Positions 14,929-24,329 of a DNA stretch of 64,000 nucleotides are shown one piece after another (the stretch's first letter is position 1; every line of letters begins with the position of its first letter). Source of the stretch: Synechococcus sp. MEDNS5 (lineage in GTDB: Bacteria; Cyanobacteriota; Cyanobacteriia; PCC-6307; Cyanobiaceae); assembly GCF_014279875.1 (NCBI RefSeq), contig NZ_CP047952.1:1550001-1614000 (forward strand), read 5' to 3'. The notes beneath the pieces are model-generated. The model made no database searches, had not been told where the DNA came from, and saw nothing but the letters and a program-made list of their open reading frames with translations. The position numbers and the translations under genes are program-made.

Positions 14929-15408
14929 TTAATTATCAATAAGGAAAGATTCAATGACCATTGAAGGGACAATGGAAGCAAATGATAGAAGAAGCCCAAA
15001 TACGATTGATTGGAAAACAGTATACTCTTGTCGATTCTCTTTGAATGCCAGATACCTTAGATATGGAAACCAATAACCGTAGACAATGAAAAAACCTAAT
15101 GCTGCAACACTTGACAAGTCTTTACCAGTGATGACATAAATCCATGTTGTGAGAATATAAATAGAAGCTTGGATTGCAAAAAAACTAAATTCACGTATTT
15201 GTGTCGATACTGCGAAAGGAAAAAAGAAGGCAATCCATGAAAAGCCTGATCCCTTGGGCCCTCGGCAGGCCAGAGGCTTCGTGCTGTCGTTGCTGTTGCT
15301 TTTCAGAATCGGGTAAAACCCGTAGAGCTTCTCAACTCTGAGATTGTGCTCTTTCAAATGTGCATCGATCTTGTCGAGCCTTACCTGCATCGCTGCTGAT
15401 ACGGTCAT
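14929..15408 (-). CDS. multi-pass membrane protein, possibly DUF2628-like
   Basis: The gene encodes 159 residues. The ATG at 15408 overlaps the stop of the upstream gene as ATGA and is preferred to an in-frame start at 15444. An N-terminal helical part (MQVRLDKIDAHLKEHNLRVE) precedes about four hydrophobic segments: FSWIAFFFPFAVS, FFAIQASIYILTTWIYVI, LGFFIVYGYWFPYLRYLAF and FGLLLSFASIVPSMVI. The F-x-W-x-A-F-F-F-P-F start of the membrane part recalls DUF2628 proteins; I hold this weakly. Last gene of the minus-strand operon that carries the SrfB-like and tubulin-like genes. Confidence 0.7.
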   Translation of the reverse strand: MTVSAAMQVRLDKIDAHLKEHNLRVEKLYGFYPILKSNSNDSTKPLACRGPKGSGFSWIAFFFPFAVSTQIREFSFFAIQASIYILTTWIYVITGKDLSSVAALGFFIVYGYWFPYLRYLAFKENRQEYTVFQSIVFGLLLSFASIVPSMVIESFLIDN

Positions 15409-16439
15409 GGAATGGCGACTCTCCCCTTCTGAATGACACGCCATACTAGACCACTTTTCTCCAACACGGCAGGTTCGATGATTTCAGCGTTTGCAATACT
15501 CTGCTGTACATAGCTGTAAAGACCGTTGCTGGGCTGTGTCGTTGAGAAACTGCGCAGCGTGCGATCTGTTGGAAACAGAAGCATTCTCCGCTCCAGAGAG
15601 ACCAGCAAGTAGCTGCCACCAGCAGACACTTCTTCCAGCTCAGTGGCCTGGCTCATTCCCATCAGAATGCTATTTTCTGATGAGCTGGTGATGTTGAGTT
15701 CTGCTGTTGTGGCCTCACGCAAAGCTTGTCGGTCGCCAGAGTTGATGGCTTGAATCAAGCTTCCAACGGTGAGTTTTGGTGGAGAATTCTCAGGAATGTT
15801 GCTCACCATCGCAGTTGTGGGTGGCGAACTGGACGTTGCTGCCTGGAATGGCGACGGCTGGCTTTTCAACGCTGAGCTGGCTTCGAAGAAAGCCTGCTTT
15901 TTCTGCACCGATTGAACATCGGCTTTCATTTGTGCTAGGCGTCTTTCCTGCTCTGTTTCCAGACCTCCAAATTTCAATGCTATTTGGTTCTCAAAGTTCT
16001 TGACAGATGCCTTGATTCGTCTCAAGTCATTGTCAAGGGATTGAAAAAGACGCCAGAACAGCAGGATCGAAACAACACTTGCCAACAAGGCTGCTGAGGC
16101 AAGGATGATCTCAAGTCTTATACCAAATGGGGCCGGCGTCTCTGTAGCTGTTTTGAGTTCTGCTTGAAGCTGGTTAAGGTCATCCCGGAGGCTTTCAATT
16201 GTGTCTTGTGCCTCAAGACCTGCATCAGTTGATAACTTCTCTTGGCCATCCCTCGCCTCAGCATCGCCAGATTTATTGCCTGCATTAAGCTCCGATGGCT
16301 GGGGTTGGGGAGCTTGCTTCTCTGACTGGCCGAGGAGAACGCTTTCGGGGGCAGAGTGAACGATCGTGCTGGGAACAAGGCTGAAGGACATCACCAACAG
16401 CGCAAGAAACACAAGGTGTTTGAAAGAGATTCGTTTCAT
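15405..16439 (-). CDS. membrane-anchored coiled-coil protein with the shared C-terminal domain
   Basis: The gene encodes 344 residues: signal peptide or first helix (3-24), coiled coil about 72-100, membrane helix about 109-131, coiled coil about 135-185, a Ser/Pro linker, then the domain at 223-344. That domain reads ELEEVSAGGSYLLVS, MLLFPTDRTL, LYSYVQQ and VWRVIQKGRVAIP. It aligns by eye with LEIFAQGTTWVIE, WVLVPRPGM, GRLFEI and RRWYLKHKGEVGI of the protein at 13350. It thus links this operon to the plus-strand operons. It starts 11 bases after the SrfB-like stop codon. Likely position: inner membrane, with the shared domain on one side. Confidence 0.75.
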   Translation of the reverse strand: MKRISFKHLVFLALLVMSFSLVPSTIVHSAPESVLLGQSEKQAPQPQPSELNAGNKSGDAEARDGQEKLSTDAGLEAQDTIESLRDDLNQLQAELKTATETPAPFGIRLEIILASAALLASVVSILLFWRLFQSLDNDLRRIKASVKNFENQIALKFGGLETEQERRLAQMKADVQSVQKKQAFFEASSALKSQPSPFQAATSSSPPTTAMVSNIPENSPPKLTVGSLIQAINSGDRQALREATTAELNITSSSENSILMGMSQATELEEVSAGGSYLLVSLERRMLLFPTDRTLRSFSTTQPSNGLYSYVQQSIANAEIIEPAVLEKSGLVWRVIQKGRVAIP

Positions 16440-16450
16440 GATTCGTAACC

Positions 16451-19400
16451 TCAGAAGCGCTCAGCCCAAAGACGGCCGAGGGTATTGGAAAGAGCCCGCA
16501 GTCCGAGAATAAAGCCAGGTTCCGGTTCAAGATCACTAGCCTCTTGACCGACTTTCGTCAGGCAAAGTGCACGCACTTCTGTTTCGACCTCACCCCACAG
16601 GGCGTCGATATCGCACAACTGGCGGATGGGCAATAGCGATCGAATTCTCAACTCAGCAATACTGTTGTCGTAATGCTCTACGAATTGTTTGATATCGTTC
16701 AGATCTGGTAGTGCATAGCTCGTGATCTTTTCCATGGTGTGAGGCAACTCCACCCGTTCACCAGAGCTGAACACCAGATCATTGATGCACAGATTTGCAC
16801 CAGAAACCATGAAATCCAAACTTGGATCAAAATTACCTTTGAGATTCACACCGGTGCTAATCAATCCACAGCAGGTTTCATCCTTGTAGGCATCGGACAT
16901 CGTTGTGGAGCCATTGCCCTGCTCACAGCCAGCTGCTTTCACCTGCAATAATTCCATCAATTGGTCGGGATCCCCACCGCGTTGGAAACTTAAACTGGCA
17001 TCGATCCAATTGATCAAACGGCCTCCATTGCCGCCGAGGTATACCGGGGTTGGACTTGTTTTGATGAGTTTTCCTTCCTGGCGAAGCACCTGATGAACTT
17101 GCCCCAAGTAATGGTACAACCCTCCAAAACTGATCGAAATCAAACTGAGGAATTGCTGCAGTGGCTGCTGAATGGCAGAGTCTTGATTGACCAGCATATC
17201 CAGGCGACCCGCCAGCAACTCCGTTGAGCCGTAGCGCATGATGTTGTCGAGTCGGCTTGTGAAATTGCGATCTTGCCGTGCCTTTGCTTCGTCATCGCTG
17301 ATTTCAGCTGTGAGGCTTGGTGGAAACAACTCCTTCAGAAACTTTGGTTTGCGTTGCAGCAACTGTGAGCTGATATCACGACCGGCAAATGGCACGGACA
17401 CCTGATGAATCAGCTGGTTTTCCTGCCAGATGGAGATATCAGTGGTGCCACCGCCGACATCCAGGCAAGAGGTATGCACCATTTGCTTGCTCTGGAAGTT
17501 GCCGAAGTAACTTGCAAAGGCAACAGCTTCAGTTTGTAATCCGGTGTCACTCGAACCCTTGAGGGCATGCTTTAAGCCGGTTAGATCATTAAGGCTTTCG
17601 CAGAGTTCCTTCCACACCCGTCGATAGCGGGCCATTTCATTTCTTGAAAAGGCGCTGGGGAACGACACAGCCCAATCAATCTCGAGGGCACCGGATGCCG
17701 CTGCATTGGCACTGATCAACAGTGCCAGTTCTTTCAGAAACGGTTTTTGATATTGCATCTGCTCCCACTTGAAACCCGTTCGCAACTCCGCACCACCAAA
17801 TTCGCCCGGGCTTGGCACGCGCAACCTGGCTTCATGAAACAGCTCAGGAACTTGCCCGGTGACCTCCTGCCAGCCGCGAACACTGAGGGCTGTTGCCGTG
17901 GGTGGGTTGCCTCCATTTGCTTCGTTGGGAAGCATCTCCTCAGGGATGAAATATTGATTCAAAAGATTTTGTCGCGATTGCTTTTGTGAAAAGGTCAGCG
18001 ACTTCACTCGGGTGTCGAGGTGTTTGCGACTGGGGCCGGCACCATCGTCAATGTAGAAGTTTGTGAATGATGTGCCGAAGTCGATTCCAACTTTCCACTG
18101 AGCACCGTCGTTTGAACTGTGCACTGGGGGACTGACGGGCAGAAGCCCACAATCCCTGCCGCGTTCACTAAGTCGCACCAGATCGGGAAAATAATTTGTG
18201 GTGAAATATTTCACTTCCTGTTGGCCATCACGGCTGATTTTGCGGTCGTAGTCCGCAAATCCATCCACGGTGAGATTGGTAGGGCTCTCTTCGCAGAAGA
18301 TGTAGTAAAGGCTCCAATGATCATCATGCACATAGGGCCAGAGGCTGATCACCGGAAGATCATCAGCCACGATGTTCTGCTCTTTCAGCGGATAGGTCTT
18401 TGAAATGGAGTACCCATCACGCATCCCTTGCAAGGGCAGCGTTAGCCGCACTTCCAATTCACTGCTCATGCTGGTTTGCATGACGCGCAGCTCACAGCGG
18501 CCTTCCAATTCGCGACTGCTGAACAGTTCCCTCACATCAGGGCTCAGAGGCAGCAGGGGGGTGACGGGTTGGCCGTTCACAATCGGCGATCCCTCGAGGC
18601 GGTTGGCAAGCCACGATTCAGTAAAGGCTTCCTTGCCAGGCACCAGGTAGAGCTGATCCAGAAAAATCTGTTCTGGCGTAATCACCTTGATTTCGTTGCC
18701 GTATTGACGCTCCAGTTGATGCGGATCAAAGCCAATCGATTCCAGGGTGGCTGCTTTGTACAAGCAGATGTCGGCAGCGCTTAGCCCGAGCTTGCTTGGC
18801 ATCTCGGCATCCACCAACACCACCGGAGTTGATGGCGTTTTGGGCAGCGGCTTGCGACGCCGTTCTCCCAACTCCAGCGTGGCTTGGCTAGCGCTGGCTC
18901 CACCTTTGGCAGGTCGTCCCAGCAGCGATAAAGCCACGGGATTCGCTGGGAGGTTGGGAATGCGGACTGTGTCGGAAAGAGTGGGTGTCCCGAGTCGCCC
19001 TCCCGTCAACTGGCCGATGAAGCCATCGAGCACCTCGGCCATCTGCCCTGCCATGGTTTGACTGTTCAGATCTGGGGCATTGAGCATTCCTGAGCGCACG
19101 TAGCTGAACCAATCAGCCAGAGCTTGCCGTTGTGAGCCGCTGAGGGAAGACACGGGATCACTGAATCGTCCCCCCTGGGTCCATGCCATGCCCTGAATTG
19201 GCTGCGCTAAGTGCACAGCAGGGCAGAACATGGTGCTGGGGGAACTGAATCCGATGACGGAACCTTGGAGCGTAAACACATAAATCACCTTCCACGGATT
19301 GCGTCGTTCCGGGTCTTGCGACAAGGCTGTACTTCCGTCAGGAATAGCACTCGACAAACTTCGTGAGAATGGCCCGACCGCATCGTCATCTCGACTCGAA

Positions 19401-19738
19401 AAATCATCCAAAGCCACGCGTTGCGCATCCATGCGCAGGCCAAACATGTCCCAGAGGCCGAGGCAGGCCATGCCACCAAACAACTCTTCAAGTAGAGAGT
19501 CGCGCGTGGGGTAGCGATTGTTCAGAACAGCTTGTTCAAATTGCAGAGCCCTCGACCAAGGAGACGGCAGCGAATTAACCCGTGTGGTGGCCACCTCATA
19601 AACAAGGCTCTTAGCGATCACACCAAGGCTTTGCTGATCGCGTCCTTGCCACTCACCGGCCTGGGCTCCGCCGGCCAGTGGAGGGTCGGTTTTCGGGAAC
19701 CAAGGAATCTGAACGATGTCTTGTGCTGATGAGGTCAT
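16451..19738 (-). CDS. SrfB-like protein with Hsp70/actin-fold ATPase domain
   Basis: The gene encodes 1095 residues. The first 540 or so are a family-specific region without recognised motifs. From about 550 an actin/Hsp70-type nucleotide-binding fold is clear: phosphate-1 loop VGIDFGTSFTNFYIDD (550-565), AVSFPSAFSR near 690, phosphate-2 loop LDVGGGTTDISIW (759-771) and adenosine loop YLGGNGGRLINW (900-911). These are all the elements needed to bind ATP. Length and order match virulence factor SrfB-type proteins, whose molecular function is not established. It stands between the tubulin-like gene (40 bases upstream) and the shared-domain membrane protein (11 bases downstream), so an ATPase partner of a tubulin-like filament is a reasonable inference. 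Confidence 0.85.
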   Translation of the reverse strand: MTSSAQDIVQIPWFPKTDPPLAGGAQAGEWQGRDQQSLGVIAKSLVYEVATTRVNSLPSPWSRALQFEQAVLNNRYPTRDSLLEELFGGMACLGLWDMFGLRMDAQRVALDDFSSRDDDAVGPFSRSLSSAIPDGSTALSQDPERRNPWKVIYVFTLQGSVIGFSSPSTMFCPAVHLAQPIQGMAWTQGGRFSDPVSSLSGSQRQALADWFSYVRSGMLNAPDLNSQTMAGQMAEVLDGFIGQLTGGRLGTPTLSDTVRIPNLPANPVALSLLGRPAKGGASASQATLELGERRRKPLPKTPSTPVVLVDAEMPSKLGLSAADICLYKAATLESIGFDPHQLERQYGNEIKVITPEQIFLDQLYLVPGKEAFTESWLANRLEGSPIVNGQPVTPLLPLSPDVRELFSSRELEGRCELRVMQTSMSSELEVRLTLPLQGMRDGYSISKTYPLKEQNIVADDLPVISLWPYVHDDHWSLYYIFCEESPTNLTVDGFADYDRKISRDGQQEVKYFTTNYFPDLVRLSERGRDCGLLPVSPPVHSSNDGAQWKVGIDFGTSFTNFYIDDGAGPSRKHLDTRVKSLTFSQKQSRQNLLNQYFIPEEMLPNEANGGNPPTATALSVRGWQEVTGQVPELFHEARLRVPSPGEFGGAELRTGFKWEQMQYQKPFLKELALLISANAAASGALEIDWAVSFPSAFSRNEMARYRRVWKELCESLNDLTGLKHALKGSSDTGLQTEAVAFASYFGNFQSKQMVHTSCLDVGGGTTDISIWQENQLIHQVSVPFAGRDISSQLLQRKPKFLKELFPPSLTAEISDDEAKARQDRNFTSRLDNIMRYGSTELLAGRLDMLVNQDSAIQQPLQQFLSLISISFGGLYHYLGQVHQVLRQEGKLIKTSPTPVYLGGNGGRLINWIDASLSFQRGGDPDQLMELLQVKAAGCEQGNGSTTMSDAYKDETCCGLISTGVNLKGNFDPSLDFMVSGANLCINDLVFSSGERVELPHTMEKITSYALPDLNDIKQFVEHYDNSIAELRIRSLLPIRQLCDIDALWGEVETEVRALCLTKVGQEASDLEPEPGFILGLRALSNTLGRLWAERF

Positions 19739-19778
19739 GGCTGAAAAGTGCTATTGGTTGATTAATAAAAAGAGACAA

Positions 19779-21278
19779 TCAGGCCACTAACGTCCACAGG
19801 CAATCCGCCAATCCGGCCATGCCCCGATGGTTGATTCGTTCGGCACTGAGGCCATCCATCTTCACCTTGATTGCTTCCACGGTGTCGTTGTTGGCGGGGC
19901 GTCGAGGACGTGCCTTGCCCATCACCACGCGGCTGAGATTGTTCTCAAACCGATCGCTTGGCACAAGCAGCTGTGCGCTGAGTAATTCTTGTTTGAAGCC
20001 TGTGCCGAGATTGCTGCTGATTTGGTTGAGCCATTGCAGCAGCGTGTCGCAGTACTGATCGATTGCGGTTTGCACGGTGAGTTGCTCACGATCTCGGATA
20101 GCCGGACGCCCACCTCGGCTTGTGCTGGCGCCGGCCGGATGGAAGAACCGCCTCGCCCAGGGCGCCCCTGAGAGAAAGGTTTTCATCGAAACTTTTTGAG
20201 CGTCTGCAATCTCGTGGCTGACATTGTTTCGCCAAGCCACCGCGAAACGCGCACCCCTCGCCAAGGCTTCGCCAACGCGCTCATCGTCGGGTAGGTCGTC
20301 CCATCGGATGCAGGCATGATCGCTTCGGCTCAACACATTGGCGTAGCGAGTGGTGCCGGTGAGTGGATGGCGAACGCCAAGAGCAGCCAGCAATTCAACG
20401 AGATGGGCAGCGTTGGTTTGGGATGTGCCCCCGATGCTGAAGCCGTAGCGAGCTTTGATATCACTCCCCACGAGAAACACGCGGTCAAAACAGGCTTTGC
20501 CACTGGTGCGCAGGTATTGCAGTGCAGCGTCGGTGTTCAGCTGGAAATTGCGCGACTCGGCATGCACGCCCGTATCGTCATCGGCGACCCCTTCGAAATC
20601 GAAGTAAGGCAGCAACAGTGAGGCTTGAACCTGCACGCTGCTGAGGCTCTGGCTCTTCAGCCAGTTCTTTAGAAGTTGGCCGAGGGTAGGAACACCAGAG
20701 GCTCCCGTGCCACCGAAGACACTGCCGAACAGATGAATCAAGGGCGGTTCCCCGCTGCCTGCAGCCGTTTGAATATCGCTGAGCATCTGCTGCCACTGCC
20801 CCACCTGGGCCTCTTTCTGCAAATTGATGCGACTCATTACGGCGGAGCCAATCGGTGGGCGTCCGCGAAAACCAACCTCGAGATCGGCTTGCTGCTCTTC
20901 AGGAGGGAAGAGACAGTCGAACAAGGCAGCAACACCTGGTGCCTGGGTCCGCAACACCGCCTTTGGGAAAACTTGATCGAGTGAAATGGACCCGGATGAT
21001 GTGGTTAACGGACTCCACTGGCCGTAGTCCCGCAGTTCAGCCCGAGCGAAGCTGTCGCTGTTGCGGCCCACGGCAACTTTGAGAGCGCGATAACGGTTGA
21101 TCGCTGTTTGTGCCCGCGTGAGCAGTGCACTTTGTTGGTCAGGTTCTACCAAAAACACCCCCAACCGAGCAGGCGTACCGTCGTCGCCAGCCAAGAGCCC
21201 ACAGGCATGCAGATGAACCAGGGCTTCGATGCACTTTGCGCCCGTACCACCAACGCCGATCGCAAAAATCTGTTTCAT
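19779..21278 (-). CDS. tubulin/FtsZ-like GTPase family protein
   Basis: The gene encodes 499 residues from the ATG at 21278, with GGGAG nine bases upstream and only one base after the previous stop. The N-terminus MKQIFAIGVGGTGAKCIEAL has the nucleotide-binding start of the tubulin fold, and HLFGSVFGGTGASGVPTLGQ at about 183-202 is the tubulin signature loop (GGGTGTG-like). The protein is longer than FtsZ and belongs with the tubulin-like proteins found in multi-gene clusters rather than with division FtsZ. It should bind GTP and may polymerise (family knowledge); activity here is not proven. Second of the four core genes of the minus-strand operon. Confidence 0.85.
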   Translation of the reverse strand: MKQIFAIGVGGTGAKCIEALVHLHACGLLAGDDGTPARLGVFLVEPDQQSALLTRAQTAINRYRALKVAVGRNSDSFARAELRDYGQWSPLTTSSGSISLDQVFPKAVLRTQAPGVAALFDCLFPPEEQQADLEVGFRGRPPIGSAVMSRINLQKEAQVGQWQQMLSDIQTAAGSGEPPLIHLFGSVFGGTGASGVPTLGQLLKNWLKSQSLSSVQVQASLLLPYFDFEGVADDDTGVHAESRNFQLNTDAALQYLRTSGKACFDRVFLVGSDIKARYGFSIGGTSQTNAAHLVELLAALGVRHPLTGTTRYANVLSRSDHACIRWDDLPDDERVGEALARGARFAVAWRNNVSHEIADAQKVSMKTFLSGAPWARRFFHPAGASTSRGGRPAIRDREQLTVQTAIDQYCDTLLQWLNQISSNLGTGFKQELLSAQLLVPSDRFENNLSRVVMGKARPRRPANNDTVEAIKVKMDGLSAERINHRGMAGLADCLWTLVA

Positions 21279-21279
21279 C

Positions 21280-21810
21280 TCAACGACTCCCAAGAAATGT
21301 GACGGCACCAGGCACCACGAACCGATAGGTGCGTGGTGATGCCAGCAGGGTTGGAACCCAGAACAGAAGCATCACATCAAGAACCACAAATCCCATCAGA
21401 ACGATCCAGCCACCGGCTGGAACGGGATAGGAAGTCATCCCGGCAGAGGGTGAAGTACCCGTAACCGACCAGACAAAAACAGTGAACCATGCCAGGCAGA
21501 GCCATCCAAAGACGGTGAGAACCACAGCGGCGATCCACCACATCGGTTGCATCTGGCGGGTTTGTTTGGAACTCCGTGGTTTGCCAGACAGCGTTTGAGC
21601 GATCCAGATCAACATCGCTGAAAAACAGCCAGCCCACAAAACCGTAAAAGCAGGGCTGCTACCGGTTTGCAGATAGTTGTTGAGGTTCAATCCCGGCCCC
21701 ACAAGCAGTCCGGCAAACAAGTTAAGAAAGATCCAGTTTTGAATAAAGTGAACCCAGATAATGCCCAAAGCCACTGAGGCTCCAAGCAAAATCAATTGGT
21801 GACTACGCAT
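21280..21810 (-). CDS. multi-pass inner-membrane protein of the tubulin/SrfB operon
   Basis: The gene encodes 176 residues with about four hydrophobic segments: LILLGASVALGIIWVHFI, TVLWAGCFSAMLIWIA, MWWIAAVVLTVFGWLCLAWF and WIVLMGFVVLDVMLLFWV. No known family or catalytic motif. It ends one base before the tubulin-like gene and begins 21 bases after the VWA lipoprotein gene, so it is certainly in that operon. It may anchor the tubulin-like protein at the membrane (inference). Confidence 0.75.
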   Translation of the reverse strand: MRSHQLILLGASVALGIIWVHFIQNWIFLNLFAGLLVGPGLNLNNYLQTGSSPAFTVLWAGCFSAMLIWIAQTLSGKPRSSKQTRQMQPMWWIAAVVLTVFGWLCLAWFTVFVWSVTGTSPSAGMTSYPVPAGGWIVLMGFVVLDVMLLFWVPTLLASPRTYRFVVPGAVTFLGSR

Positions 21811-21831
21811 GGTGTTAATCGTTGATAAGTG

Positions 21832-23160
21832 TTAATTGGAATACATCAAGCAAAGTGAAGCTGCTGGAGTTGAGCCTGGTTCAACAAGCATTTTACTGAG
21901 ATTACTCATTAGTAGCAACAAGCCATCTGTGAGTTGCTTGGAATTGGGGTTTTCAGGATCACGTCGATCCCAGTCCACCCACCATTGTTGAGGCAAAGCA
22001 CCACGCGGAACAGTAACCCGCAATGCGTTGCCGATTGTTGGGTTTGGCAACGCGATTTGAACAACCAATTGATTGTTGATAATCGCTTCACCAGTAATCG
22101 ACTCCCCATTAAGAGGCGTAGCAGGATCGATACTTTCCAATTTGGCAAGGCCTAATTGGGTTGTGTTGATGCCAGTGACACTGATACCTTGTTTGGTTGC
22201 CATCGCAACACCTTTGGCCTTGGGGAACAGCCTCACCAGGGCAAAGTCATTCCCGGGCCTGTAGGTGACTCCATTCAGGCGAATAGGTAAGCCTGAAGCG
22301 ACACTGGCTGTCGGCATCCCCTCAACAATCTCAACCGTTTGTGTGGGTGATGTGGTGATTCGATCAAGATATGAAATTTGAATTGAATCAGCTTCTATGC
22401 CCGAGATCGAGGCATTTGATTTGATCTCATCCAATAACTTATGGACTTGCCGTTGTGGACCCGTCGCCAACAAATAAATCGGCCGCTCTGTTTTGCCCTT
22501 GAAGATCACCTCAGCATTGGAGTTGTACACACTGCCGTTGAAAGGAAGTTTGAGGGCCATAACACCGATTACGGCCCCCTGAGCCACATGCTGCTTGATT
22601 ACGGCGGTGAGCTTTGTGATATCACCATTATTGGCTTCCAGATCTGTGATGGTGAGCCTTAATGGAACTTTTTCCTGAGCACCCTTACCCTTGGTCGCTT
22701 TGGTGAGGCCAGGGCGTTGCCAAACGGTATCCAAGCTTGAAGACACGGGTGGGTAGGCACCACATCCTTGATAAAAACAAGGTTTCGTTGCTTCTTGCCA
22801 CGACGACAGAGGTTTGATAGTTCCACTACCCACACGAAAGGTTTCAACACCAAGATTGGTGGAGGCTGCGGAGAGCGTGACTGCCTTGATCAATTTCTGC
22901 CAGTTGCTGGAAGGCGCTCCTGCTGAGGTGAACCCCAACATCGAGCCACTGCCATCAATGGCGAGTTCCAGAGATGTTGCATCCGGGACGCTTTCCCAGA
23001 GCGTTTGTAGTGTGTTTGATGGTGGAGGTGTCCCGACGACACAGGCCGAGGGTGGTGGCGGGGGAGGACAGCCCGTTAACAACAAGAGTGAGCCTGCAGC
23101 ACTCACAAACGTTGCGAGATAACGCTGTAGTAGCAGACGATTATGGGATGAATAAGTCAT
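21832..23160 (-). CDS. lipoprotein with von Willebrand A domain
   Basis: The gene encodes 442 residues. The signal peptide ends in a lipobox, LLLLTGC near residue 31, followed by a PPPPPP linker. The VWA part starts SLELAIDGSGSMLGF (about 63-77), where DGSGS is the DxSxS metal-ion-dependent adhesion motif; further acidic residues in RLTITDLEANN probably complete the site. VWA domains bind protein partners through Mg2+. The protein would be anchored on the periplasmic face of a membrane. First gene of the four-gene block VWA, membrane protein, tubulin-like, SrfB-like. Its upstream region holds the tandem repeat at 23298. Confidence 0.82.
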   Translation of the reverse strand: MTYSSHNRLLLQRYLATFVSAAGSLLLLTGCPPPPPPSACVVGTPPPSNTLQTLWESVPDATSLELAIDGSGSMLGFTSAGAPSSNWQKLIKAVTLSAASTNLGVETFRVGSGTIKPLSSWQEATKPCFYQGCGAYPPVSSSLDTVWQRPGLTKATKGKGAQEKVPLRLTITDLEANNGDITKLTAVIKQHVAQGAVIGVMALKLPFNGSVYNSNAEVIFKGKTERPIYLLATGPQRQVHKLLDEIKSNASISGIEADSIQISYLDRITTSPTQTVEIVEGMPTASVASGLPIRLNGVTYRPGNDFALVRLFPKAKGVAMATKQGISVTGINTTQLGLAKLESIDPATPLNGESITGEAIINNQLVVQIALPNPTIGNALRVTVPRGALPQQWWVDWDRRDPENPNSKQLTDGLLLLMSNLSKMLVEPGSTPAASLCLMYSN

Positions 23161-23297
23161 TGACGAGCGAGTTGCACTGTTAAGAAATGTTCATTCGCTG
23201 CTAAAGGAAAAAAATGTCTCGCTTCTTGGGAGATGTACATGGATGGAACACCCAAAGACCAGGATGCTGATGTTCCCCACCATCATCACCCTGAGTG

Positions 23298-23464
23298 AGG
23301 TAGTCCGCATCCCTCGAATGGGGAATGAACCCTTCACGGGGCACTGGGCTGTATGGCTTGACGCTCTCAGAACTCGCCCTTAATCAAGGTAGACCGCATC
23401 CCCCGGATGAGGGATGCACCTTTCTCGACGTTCTGGGCTGTATGGCTTGACGTTCTCAGAACTC
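23298..23464 (-). repeat. two tandem copies of a 78-base hairpin repeat
   Basis: Units at 23298-23375 and 23387-23464 share AGGTAGnCCGCATCCC at one end and CTGGGCTGTATGGCTTGACG and TCTCAGAACTC at the other. Inside each is a palindrome: CATCCCTCGAATGGGGAATG and CATCCCCCGGATGAGGGATG. The second unit includes the stop codon of the peptidase gene (23456), so the first looks like a duplication of that gene's 3' end. The palindromes are close to the island's G-rich boxes and lie upstream of the VWA-tubulin-SrfB operon, so they could be terminator, operator or both. Confidence 0.6.
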
Positions 23465-24262
23465 ATCCTCACCGGCTCGATTCACCATCATCACGATGGT
23501 CGCAACCATGATCACGGTCATGATCCCTGCGAGACCCAGGCCAAGCACTGGTATGGGTGGCGCCGCAGCACCCGCTGGGTTTGAGCTGGGTGGAACAGAA
23601 GGCTGTGATGCCGGCGGAGTAACGCTGGGTTCAGGGGCTTGGCGAGGCGTTTCTTGCCGGTCCCCAGGCAGGCGAAAACCTTTCAGATAGCCGTCGTTGA
23701 ATGCTTGGCGCCGCTCCATTGGAGTGCCGTGATGATCATTGTGATACACCTCATAATCTCCAACGGCTTCAAAGGTGGCGCGGGCTTCGTCTAAATCTCC
23801 TGCTTCCAACAGCCCTTTGGCTTCGACATAACGAGCAAAGCCCCCAGCGAAGGCATCAGCGGCGAGTTCACCATCCTTCCCTGGTGGATGAGCGTTGTTT
23901 TCAAACAAATAGGCGTGTCCGAATTCATGAGCAATAATGGAGAGGGCTCCAAAGTCTCCAAATTTCTCAGCTACGGCATTACCGAGCGTGATTTCCAGAT
24001 AAACCGTGTGATCACCTGGGCAGTAAGCCGGAGAATCAATGCCTGACTGTGGACATGCCCGCGAGAAGGCTTGGCCTTGATATAGAAACAAGCGGGGCAA
24101 CTCCACGGTGTCTCCCCCTGGAAGGGTTCTGATGTAGTCGCCAAGAAGGTCTTCAACAGCCCCTGCGTGCTCAATGTCCCATCCCGCCTGAACAGCGACT
24201 GTGCATAAAAGGTCAATCAGGACGGCAGAAAGAGCAAGGCTTGCAGTAGCTGTGGGTAACAT
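23456..24262 (-). CDS. exported zinc metallopeptidase (YpfJ/PF04228-like) with C-terminal membrane anchor
   Basis: The gene encodes 268 residues. A signal peptide (1-26, ending AVQA) is followed by the peptidase domain: SGIDSPAYCPGDHTVYLEI (about 74-92) and IIAHEFGHAY (109-118) with the HExxH zinc site, then DGELAADAFAGGFA (130-143) supplying the third ligand. This order matches putative neutral zinc metallopeptidases. A Pro/Ser linker and one helix (VLGLGLAGIMTVIMVATIVMM) anchor the C-terminus. It lies upstream of the VWA operon, separated by the tandem repeat, and is divergent from the split membrane-protein gene at 24330. Confidence 0.82.
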   Translation of the reverse strand: MLPTATASLALSAVLIDLLCTVAVQAGWDIEHAGAVEDLLGDYIRTLPGGDTVELPRLFLYQGQAFSRACPQSGIDSPAYCPGDHTVYLEITLGNAVAEKFGDFGALSIIAHEFGHAYLFENNAHPPGKDGELAADAFAGGFARYVEAKGLLEAGDLDEARATFEAVGDYEVYHNDHHGTPMERRQAFNDGYLKGFRLPGDRQETPRQAPEPSVTPPASQPSVPPSSNPAGAAAPPIPVLGLGLAGIMTVIMVATIVMMVNRAGEDEF

Positions 24263-24329
24263 CTGATGTCGTCTGCGAGCTTGGAGATATTGGAACGGTT
24301 TAGGGTGTGTAAAGAATATTATTACTGCG

